Shown here one piece after another: positions 1 through 4,771 of a stretch of DNA of 5,767 bases (its first letter is position 1; the number at the start of each line of letters is the position of its first letter). The stretch lies in the NCBI GenBank assembly GCA_017405545.1, contig JAFRAF010000144.1:1-5767 (forward strand), given 5' to 3'. The position numbers were made by a program, and so were the translations under genes. The notes under the pieces are model-generated. The model did not search any database and had not been told where the DNA came from. It saw only the letters and a list, made by a program, of their open reading frames with translations. This DNA is from Oscillospiraceae bacterium. Its GTDB lineage: Bacteria; Bacillota; Clostridia; Oscillospirales; Oscillospiraceae.

Positions 1-9
1 GGAGAATCG

Positions 10-18
10 CTCCCCCTC
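10..18 (-). promoter_or_regulatory. Possible ribosome binding site for a gene beyond the left edge
   Basis: Read leftwards, the bases after the rpmF stop contain GAGGGGGAG, a purine-rich Shine-Dalgarno-like stretch only 9 nt from the window edge. No ATG, GTG or TTG follows it inside the window, so any start codon would lie at or just past the edge. In many bacteria the gene after yceD-rpmF is plsX (fatty acid/phospholipid synthesis), which would fit, but this is inference. The GGAG and CTCC at 1-13 could alternatively form a very short hairpin. Confidence 0.3.
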
Positions 19-35
19 TAACTGTATTGCGGTTA

Positions 36-221
36 TTAAGCTTCCTCTACCTTTATGACCTCGCGACCATTGTAGGTACCGCAGGCCTTGCACGCCCTGT
101 GGGGCAGATGCATTGCGCCGCACTTCGGGCACACCGCCAGGTTGGGGGCTGTCAGCTTCCAGTGGGAGCTGCGCCTTTTATCCCTTCTCGCTTTCGATAC
201 TTTCCTTTTTGGGACCGCCAT
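36..221 (-). CDS. rpmF: 50S ribosomal protein L32, zinc-ribbon form
   Basis: The 61-residue product is a complete bacterial L32, a small protein of the large ribosomal subunit. It begins [20 protein letters not shown], the highly conserved basic N-terminus of the family. It carries two CxxC pairs (C31/C34 and C44/C47) that form a zinc ribbon, so this is the cysteine-containing, zinc-dependent paralog type rather than the cysteine-free form some bacteria use under zinc shortage. The start at 221 is chosen over an in-frame upstream ATG at 239 because the family begins at MAVPK and because AGGAGG lies 7 nt upstream. The stop is TAA. It follows yceD by 30 nt on the same strand, the classic yceD-rpmF pairing, and is presumably transcribed from the yceD promoter. 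Identification is very secure. Confidence 0.97.
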   Translation of the reverse strand: MAVPKRKVSKARRDKRRSSHWKLTAPNLAVCPKCGAMHLPHRACKACGTYNGREVIKVEEA

Positions 222-228
222 GATGACA

Positions 229-234
229 CCTCCT
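229..234 (-). promoter_or_regulatory. rpmF ribosome binding site
   Basis: On the minus strand AGGAGG is followed by 7 nt and then ATG at 221. This perfect Shine-Dalgarno decides the L32 start: the upstream in-frame ATG at 239 would lie before it, in the yceD-rpmF gap. Confidence 0.85.
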
Positions 235-251
235 GTCAAACAGCACTGCTG

Positions 252-749
252 TCAATTATTCTCCAGGAGCTGCTCAAGCACAGCTAACCTGGGGTCTTTT
301 TCCACCCCGCAATCGCAGGGTCCGTCATTCAGATTCTTGCCGCAGCGTCCGCAGAGGCCCCGGCAATCTTCGGAACAGAGATATCTCTGTTCAATATTCA
401 GGACGATGGATGTTATAATCACCTCGTCCAGATCTATATAATCCCCCTCGAGGGTATATATATCGCTCTCGTACTCGTCCTGCACATCCTCCGCCAGGAC
501 GGCCCTCACATCCAGCTTAAAGGGATGCTCAAACTCCGTAAGGCATCGGGCGCACACACAACGGAAGCGGGCGGTGACAAGGGCGTCCAGCTCCAGCACA
601 CCGGCCTTGTTCTTCACCGTGCCCACGGCGTGAAAGGGCTCGATCACGGAGCTTATGCCTTCAAACTCCATGTCGTTCATCTCGGGCATGAAATCAAAAT
701 CAGCCTGAGCGCCGGGGATATTTATGACTTCCCTTAAATCAAGGCGCAT
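252..749 (-). CDS. yceD: YceD/DUF177 family protein (23S rRNA accumulation protein family)
   Basis: This 165-residue protein matches the YceD/DUF177 family (YlbN in Bacillus), found next to rpmF across bacteria and plants and linked to 23S rRNA accumulation; its biochemical role remains unclear. Visible features are a central cysteine cluster CVCARCL (C64, C66, C69) and a C-terminal cysteine-rich block (C125, C129, C133, C136, C145, C147) with the family pattern LC..DC.GLC..CG..LN...C.C, probably binding metal. It ends with DPRLAVLEQLL, the usual family tail. The start at 749 (MRLDLREV) is preferred over an in-frame ATG at 806: AGGTGG lies 8 nt upstream, and the 806 codon falls inside the -35 element, upstream of the predicted transcription start. 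It leads a two-gene or longer operon with rpmF. The family call is firm; molecular function is known only in outline. Confidence 0.92.
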   Translation of the reverse strand: MRLDLREVINIPGAQADFDFMPEMNDMEFEGISSVIEPFHAVGTVKNKAGVLELDALVTARFRCVCARCLTEFEHPFKLDVRAVLAEDVQDEYESDIYTLEGDYIDLDEVIITSIVLNIEQRYLCSEDCRGLCGRCGKNLNDGPCDCGVEKDPRLAVLEQLLENN

Positions 750-770
750 TTGTCCCACCTCATACAGTTG

Positions 771-806
771 CTTAGATATTATAAAGCAAACAGCCCCTGT
801 TGTCAA
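771..806 (-). promoter_or_regulatory. Consensus sigma-A promoter for yceD-rpmF
   Basis: Reading leftwards, a perfect TTGACA -35 (complement of 801-806) is separated by exactly 17 bp (784-800) from a perfect TATAAT -10 (778-783). The predicted transcript starts near 771, giving a leader of about 21 nt that contains the yceD ribosome binding site. A full double-consensus promoter suggests strong, growth-linked housekeeping expression, fitting a ribosomal protein operon. The AT-rich tract at 807-846 sits immediately upstream and could act as an UP element. Confidence 0.88.
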
Positions 807-861
807 ACACTATTTTAAATAATTTATCAATATTATTGTTAAATTGTACGGCTTCGGCCGC
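807..861. other. AT-rich spacer with inverted repeats between divergent promoters
   Basis: The segment separates the -35 elements of two divergent promoters. It holds an AT-rich tract (807-846) with the inverted repeat AATAAT (818-823) / ATTATT (832-837), and a short GC hairpin CGGC-TTCG-GCCG (849-860) directly before the rightward -35. A second inverted repeat, TACGGC (847-852) / GCCGTA (871-876), brackets that -35. These could be UP elements or an operator. No known regulator motif was recognised. Confidence 0.45.
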
Positions 862-897
862 TTTACATGTGCCGTAAAATGCTTTATAATCAGCCCT
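862..897 (+). promoter_or_regulatory. Sigma-A promoter for the pseudouridine synthase gene
   Basis: TTTACA (862-867), a 17-bp spacer (868-884) and a perfect TATAAT (885-890) form a near-consensus promoter. The predicted start of transcription is at about 897-899, only around 9-11 nt before the ATG at 908, so the message would be almost leaderless. The 11-mer TGCTTTATAAT (880-890) recurs exactly on the opposite strand at the yceD -10 (778-788). Confidence 0.82.
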
Positions 898-907
898 GGT
901 GATGATA

Positions 908-1879
908 ATGAAGGAATTTACCGTCGGAAAAAACGACGCCGGACAGCGTCTGGATCGCTTCGTGTCCAAGACCGCTCCCCTGCTGCCCACATCGCTGGAG
1001 CAGAAATACATCCGCTTAAAGCGCATAAAGGTCAACGGCAAGGGCGCAGCGAGAGACACGAGGCTCAAGCAGGGCGATATTGTCCAGATGTACGTAAACG
1101 ACGAGTTTTTCGAGCTGCCCACGGAGGAAAACGCCTATCTCAAGGTGGGCACGCCCAATCTGAATATCGTGTACGAGGATGAGAACATCCTGCTGCTGGA
1201 CAAAAAGCCCGGCATACTCTGCCACTCCGACGGGCAGTGGTCCTACGGCACCCTCATCGCCCAGGCGCAGGCCTATCTGTACCAGAAGGGGGAGTGGGAC
1301 CCCAGGGCTGAAAACTCCTTCGCCCCCGCTCTGTGCAACCGCATAGACCGGAACACAGGGGGCATAGTCATTGCCGCCAAAAACGCAGAGGCTCTGCGTG
1401 TGATAAATGAAAAAATAAAGCTGCGGGAGATAGATAAATACTATCTGTGCATTGTCTACGGCCGTCCCAAGCCCGCCGAGGGCAGGCTCAGCGGCTATAT
1501 ATTCAAAGACGCGGCCCGGAACCGGGTCTATGTGCGCTCCCGCCCGGAGCCCGGGGCGAAGAGCGCGGTGACGGAATACCGTACTCTGGCCGTCCGGGGC
1601 GGGCTGTCCCTGCTGGAATGCCGTCTGCTCACCGGGCGGACCCATCAGATAAGGGCCATGCTGTCAAACGCGGGCTGGCCCCTGCTTGGGGACGGCAAAT
1701 ACGGCCCGGGGAAGGACAACAGGGCCTACGGGGAAAAGAAGCAGGCCCTGTACTCATGGCGGCTCAGGTTCGCCTTTGAGAGCCCCGCGGGACAGCTTGA
1801 ATACCTCAACGGACGCAGTTTTCAGGCAGACGGGGTAGATTTTGTAGAAAAATATTTTCCGGGGTCGAAATTGGATTGA
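908..1879 (+). CDS. RluA-family pseudouridine synthase with S4 domain
   Basis: The 323-residue protein should isomerise specific uridines to pseudouridine in rRNA or another structured RNA. Residues about 5-65 form an S4-type RNA-binding domain (AGQRLDRFV, then IKVNGK and GDIV). The catalytic domain shows LLLDKKPG at 96-102, the active-site motif NRIDRNTGG at 144-152 with predicted catalytic Asp147, KYYL at 177-180, and TGRTHQIR at 242-249. The more usual family motif is HRLDRxTSG; the N and I here mark a variant branch. Length is normal for RluC/RluD-type enzymes, but the exact target cannot be read from sequence, so no symbol is given. GTG at 899 and ATG at 902 are alternative in-frame starts; 908 is chosen because GGTGAT lies 4 nt upstream and the S4 domain follows. 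It is transcribed divergently from yceD. No terminator is visible after it, and the pot promoter overlaps its stop codon. Confidence 0.93.
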   Translation: MKEFTVGKNDAGQRLDRFVSKTAPLLPTSLEQKYIRLKRIKVNGKGAARDTRLKQGDIVQMYVNDEFFELPTEENAYLKVGTPNLNIVYEDENILLLDKKPGILCHSDGQWSYGTLIAQAQAYLYQKGEWDPRAENSFAPALCNRIDRNTGGIVIAAKNAEALRVINEKIKLREIDKYYLCIVYGRPKPAEGRLSGYIFKDAARNRVYVRSRPEPGAKSAVTEYRTLAVRGGLSLLECRLLTGRTHQIRAMLSNAGWPLLGDGKYGPGKDNRAYGEKKQALYSWRLRFAFESPAGQLEYLNGRSFQADGVDFVEKYFPGSKLD

Positions 1880-1911
1880 CTTTTTAGCTGTTTAATTGTA
1901 TATTAAATTAA
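1876..1911 (+). promoter_or_regulatory. Promoter of the pot operon, overlapping the upstream stop codon
   Basis: TTGACT (1876-1881), a 17-bp spacer and TATATT (1899-1904) give a good sigma-A promoter whose -35 includes the TGA stop of the pseudouridine synthase gene. Predicted transcription starts at about 1911, leaving a 64-nt leader before potA. Two overlapping inverted repeats cover the -10: TTTAAT (1891-1896) / ATTAAA (1902-1907), and TTTAATT (1891-1897) / AATTAAA (1906-1912). They may be an operator, although AT-rich DNA forms such repeats easily. Confidence 0.75.
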
Positions 1912-1927
1912 ATAAATATCCATGTGA

Positions 1928-1969
1928 GGGGGCTTGCCGGGATGGGGGCTCCCTTAAAGAACGGGGGAG
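1928..1969 (+). promoter_or_regulatory. potA leader with alternative pairings that may hide the ribosome binding site
   Basis: In the predicted pot leader, CUCCC (1949-1953) is complementary to GGGAG (1965-1969), the core of the potA Shine-Dalgarno, with an 11-nt loop. The same segment, as GCUCCC (1948-1953), can instead pair with GGGGGC (1928-1933) through five Watson-Crick pairs and one G-U. The two pairings exclude each other, so the leader could switch between exposed and sequestered states. The pairing is visible; the switching is inference. It matches no riboswitch class that I recognise. Confidence 0.35.
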
Positions 1970-1970
1970 G
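1963..1970 (+). promoter_or_regulatory. potA ribosome binding site
   Basis: GGGGGAGG ends 4 nt before the ATG at 1975. The purine stretch is strong but the spacing is on the short side. Confidence 0.7.
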
Positions 1971-1974
1971 ATAA

Positions 1975-3117
1975 ATGTCCAAAGAACTCATACGCCTTTC
2001 CGACTGCACAATGGCGTTTGACGACGAAATTGTTTTAGACAATTTAAACCTGTATATTAAAGATGAAGAATTCCTCACACTGCTTGGACCCAGCGGCTGC
2101 GGCAAGACCACAACCCTTCGGATCATAGGCGGCTTCCTTGTGCCCACAAAGGGAGACGTTTTCTTTGACGGTGTGAGGATTAATGATGTTCCCCCCCATA
2201 AACGGAAGGTAAACACCGTTTTTCAGAAATACGCGCTAGTCCCCCATCTGAATGTATACGACAACGTGGCCTTCGGTCTGCGTCTGGTAAAGCCAAAGAT
2301 AGACAAGAAGGAGATAGATCAGCGGGTACGCGAGATGCTCGAGGTGGTCAGCCTCAAGGGCTTTGAGCACCGGGCTGTCTCCAGTCTGTCCGGCGGACAG
2401 CAGCAGAGGGTCGCCATCGCGAGAGCTCTCGTAAACCGGCCCAAGGTCCTCCTTCTGGACGAGCCTCTGGGTGCCCTCGACCTGCGTCTGAGAAAGGACA
2501 TGCAGCAGGAGCTGAAACGTATACAGCAGCAGATGGGGATTACTTTTATATATGTGACACACGATCAGGAGGAGGCCCTGGCCATGTCCGACACGGTCGT
2601 GGTCATGAACGAGGGCATCATCCAGCAGATCGGCAGCCCCGAGGATATATACAACGAGCCGAAGAACGCCTTCGTGGCCGACTTCATCGGCGAGAGCAAT
2701 ATCGTCGACGGGATAATGCGGGCCGACGGAGTGGTGGAGATATTCGGCAAAAAGTTCGAATGTCTCGACTCCGGCTTTGAAAAGGACGAGCCCGTGGACG
2801 TGGTCATCCGCCCAGAGGATGTGGACATAGTGGATACCAGGGCCGGACAGCTCATCGGTCTTGTGACCTCCGTCACCTTTAAGGGCATGAATTACGATAT
2901 CATCGTGGATTTCAAGGGCTTCAAATGGCTCATACAGACCTCCGACTTCTGTCCGGCGGGCTCAAAGATAGGCATACACATCGTGCCGGACGGTTTCCAC
3001 GTGATGAAGAAAAGCAAGTACTCCGGCCTGTACGGGGATTACAGCTCCTATAGTGATGAGTACGAGGAGCTCAGCGACGCCGACGAGGCGGAGGAGGGCT
3101 CTGAGGATGAAAAATAG
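1975..3117 (+). CDS. potA: Spermidine/putrescine ABC transporter ATP-binding protein PotA
   Basis: The 380-residue cytoplasmic ATPase powers polyamine import through PotB/PotC. All nucleotide-binding elements are present: Walker A GPSGCGKT (38-45), Q-loop Gln84, signature LSGGQQQR (138-145), Walker B VLLLDEP (158-164), D-loop GALD (166-169) and H-loop His196. The [20 protein letters not shown] stretch (73-92) is typical of PotA, with Val where Phe is usual before PH. A C-terminal TOBE-type regulatory region follows (about 278-345, with VIRPEDVDI). Residues 353-380 form a very acidic tail of mostly Asp, Glu, Ser and Tyr. This is an extension beyond the TOBE fold. It is first in the operon, and its last 11 nt overlap potB. 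A run of seven C at 2191-2197 lies in frame within the gene. The family is certain; polyamine specificity comes from the PotB/C/D context. Confidence 0.95.
   Translation: MSKELIRLSDCTMAFDDEIVLDNLNLYIKDEEFLTLLGPSGCGKTTTLRIIGGFLVPTKGDVFFDGVRINDVPPHKRKVNTVFQKYALVPHLNVYDNVAFGLRLVKPKIDKKEIDQRVREMLEVVSLKGFEHRAVSSLSGGQQQRVAIARALVNRPKVLLLDEPLGALDLRLRKDMQQELKRIQQQMGITFIYVTHDQEEALAMSDTVVVMNEGIIQQIGSPEDIYNEPKNAFVADFIGESNIVDGIMRADGVVEIFGKKFECLDSGFEKDEPVDVVIRPEDVDIVDTRAGQLIGLVTSVTFKGMNYDIIVDFKGFKWLIQTSDFCPAGSKIGIHIVPDGFHVMKKSKYSGLYGDYSSYSDEYEELSDADEAEEGSEDEK
3091..3098 (+). promoter_or_regulatory. potB ribosome binding site inside the potA tail
   Basis: GAGGAGGG lies 8 nt before the potB ATG at 3107. The same bases encode Glu-Glu-Gly in the acidic end of PotA. 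This site fixes the potB start and rules out the upstream ATG at 3053, which would give a basic N-terminus unlike the family and a longer overlap. Confidence 0.8.
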
Positions 3118-3925
3118 ACTCCGACTGCTGGCCTATCCCTATATCCTGTGGATGGCGCTTTTCGTAGTGGCCCCCATAGTCATCGTGGTCATCTACGCCT
3201 TCGGGAGCGCCGGCGGCGGCTTCACCTTCGACAATTTCAGCCGGATGGGCACATACCTGCCCGTCTTCATACGCTCCTTTAAGCTGGCCTTTGAGGCCAC
3301 AGTATTCTGCATCCTGCTGGGCTATCCCCTGGCCTACATTCTGTCAAAGGAGAGCTCCCGCAGTCAGGGCATACTGGTGCTGCTGGTGCTGCTGCCCATG
3401 TGGATGAACTTCCTGCTAAGGACATACGCATGGATGTCCCTTCTGGAGAACACGGGGCTTATCAACAAGCTCCTGACCCTAATAGGTCTGTCCCCGGTAA
3501 AAATGATAAACACACCGGGCGCCATAATACTCGGCATGGTGTACAACTATCTGCCCTTTATGGTGCTGCCCATATATTCCGTCATATCAAAGCTGGACTA
3601 CTCCCTCATCGAGGCGGCCCAGGACCTGGGCGCCAGCAGCGCAGGGGTATTCAGGCGGGTCATCTTCCCCCTGAGCCTGCCCGGCGTGCTGTCCGGCATA
3701 ACAATGGTATTCGTGCCCTCGGTCAGCACCTTCGTCATATCCCAGCTGCTTGGCGGCGGCAAATACATGCTGCTCGGAGACCTTATTGAGCTGGAGTTCC
3801 TGGGCTCGGCCTACAACCCCTATCTGGGCTCAGCCGTGGCGCTTGTCATGATGATCGTAGTTATCATAATGCTGCTCATTATGAACCGCTTCGGCGAGGG
3901 TGAAGAACAGGCGGTGATGATATGA
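3107..3925 (+). CDS. potB: Spermidine/putrescine ABC transporter permease PotB
   Basis: The 272-residue inner-membrane permease forms half of the polyamine channel with PotC. About six hydrophobic helices are visible (roughly 12-32, 61-80, 88-112, 136-158, 193-212 and 242-260). The cytoplasmic EAA loop, which docks on the ATPase, reads [20 protein letters not shown] (169-188), a close match to the PotB consensus. [11 protein letters not shown] (100-110) is also typical of this subfamily. The start at 3107 ([14 protein letters not shown]) gives the usual length and a short basic N-terminus before the first helix. It overlaps potA by 11 nt and potC by 4 nt (ATGA), so coupled translation is likely. 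ATA is a frequent isoleucine codon. The identification is strong, although the order of PotB and PotC rests on similarity and gene order. Confidence 0.94.
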   Translation: MKNRLRLLAYPYILWMALFVVAPIVIVVIYAFGSAGGGFTFDNFSRMGTYLPVFIRSFKLAFEATVFCILLGYPLAYILSKESSRSQGILVLLVLLPMWMNFLLRTYAWMSLLENTGLINKLLTLIGLSPVKMINTPGAIILGMVYNYLPFMVLPIYSVISKLDYSLIEAAQDLGASSAGVFRRVIFPLSLPGVLSGITMVFVPSVSTFVISQLLGGGKYMLLGDLIELEFLGSAYNPYLGSAVALVMMIVVIIMLLIMNRFGEGEEQAVMI

Positions 3926-4737
3926 GAGATAAAAAAAGCCGTGTTCCCGGCCGTATTTTCCTGGCCCTCATATACATCTTCCTGTACGCGCCCATCATAG
4001 TGCTGCTGATATTCTCCTTCAACAGCACCAACAGCCGCACCGTCTGGTCCGGCTTCTCCCTGAGGTGGTATGAGAAGCTGTTTAATGACGACATGGTCAT
4101 CAATGCCCTGTATACCACCATAAGCGTTTCGATTCTGGCCGCCATAATCGCCACCGTATTCGGCACCTTTGCCGCAATAGGCATATTCAATCTGCGGCGG
4201 CGCTGGCAGTCCCCCGTGCTTACACTGAACAACATCCCGCTGATGAATGCGGATATCGTCACCGGCGTCTCTCTGTGCCTGCTCTTTGTGGCCTCCGGTA
4301 CAATACTGGGCTTCGGGCTTGGCTTTATCACTCTGCTTCTGGCCCACATAAGCTTCAATGTACCCTACGTGATACTGTCCGTGATGCCGAAGCTCAAGCA
4401 GCTGGACAACAACCTTGTAGACGCCGCCCAGGACCTGGGCTGCACCTGGCTGCAGGCCTTCTTTAAGGTCGTGGTGCCCGAGATAAAGCCCGGCATAGTA
4501 AACGGGGCGCTCATTGCCTTTACCATGTCAATCGACGATTTTATCATCAGCTATTTCACCGCAGGCTCCGGCACGCAGACTCTGTCCATGGTCATATTCT
4601 CCATGACGAGAAAGCGCGTCACACCGGAGATAAACGCCGTATCATCACTTATGTTCGTATTTGTCCTGATACTGCTGATAATAATAAACATACGCAGCTC
4701 GGTCCAAGACAAGAAGTTGCGCGCAAAGCCCGCATAG
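3922..4737 (+). CDS. potC: Spermidine/putrescine ABC transporter permease PotC
   Basis: The 271-residue second permease subunit pairs with PotB. It has a basic N-terminus, a first helix at about 12-33 (with LYAPIIVLLIFSFN, characteristic of PotC), and further helices around 66-88, 107-128, 130-155, 190-213 and 238-257. The EAA loop reads DAAQDLGCTWLQAFFKVVVP (167-186), Asp replacing the first Glu, a common change. The segment FTMSIDDFIISYF (200-212) is a hallmark of PotC. Its ATG overlaps the potB stop as ATGA. The AGGCGGTGAT just upstream is only a modest ribosome binding site, so translation probably depends on re-initiation after potB. The C-terminus is short and basic (KKLRAKP). Confidence 0.95.
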   Translation: MRDKKSRVPGRIFLALIYIFLYAPIIVLLIFSFNSTNSRTVWSGFSLRWYEKLFNDDMVINALYTTISVSILAAIIATVFGTFAAIGIFNLRRRWQSPVLTLNNIPLMNADIVTGVSLCLLFVASGTILGFGLGFITLLLAHISFNVPYVILSVMPKLKQLDNNLVDAAQDLGCTWLQAFFKVVVPEIKPGIVNGALIAFTMSIDDFIISYFTAGSGTQTLSMVIFSMTRKRVTPEINAVSSLMFVFVLILLIIINIRSSVQDKKLRAKPA

Positions 4738-4753
4738 AGGGATATAAAAACAG

Positions 4754-4771
4754 AAAGGAGATTGAAAATTG
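4754..4771 (+). promoter_or_regulatory. potD ribosome binding site and TTG start codon
   Basis: AAAGGAG (4754-4760) lies 8 nt before TTG at 4769-4771. This TTG opens the frame with KKIFIL, a normal signal-peptide start. The next in-frame ATG (4799) would remove the basic N-terminal region and leave too short a signal sequence. A non-ATG start is therefore well supported. Confidence 0.85.

Noticed and set aside
849..860. CGGC-TTCG-GCCG hairpin as a transcription terminator
   Set aside because: The stem is only 4 bp, there is no T run after it, and it sits between divergent promoters where no transcript needs ending. It is kept only as a possible regulatory repeat.
1016..1645. 209-codon open frame on the minus strand opposite the pseudouridine synthase
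   Set aside because: It is a shadow of a well-supported gene, with no recognisable domain and no ribosome binding site that I could see.
1880..1925. Rho-independent terminator after the pseudouridine synthase gene
   Set aside because: There is no GC-rich stem followed by a T tract; the AT-rich inverted repeats here overlap the pot promoter instead.
3053..3106. Longer potB reading from ATG 3053
   Set aside because: The extra 18 residues are Arg- and Ser-rich, are read in another frame of the PotA tail and have no family similarity. The start at 3107 has a good ribosome binding site and the usual PotB N-terminus.
4717..4748. Possible internal promoter before potD (TTGCGC ... TATAAA)
   Set aside because: The spacer would be 20 bp and the -35 is poor; the TATAAA alone is not enough in this AT-rich gap.
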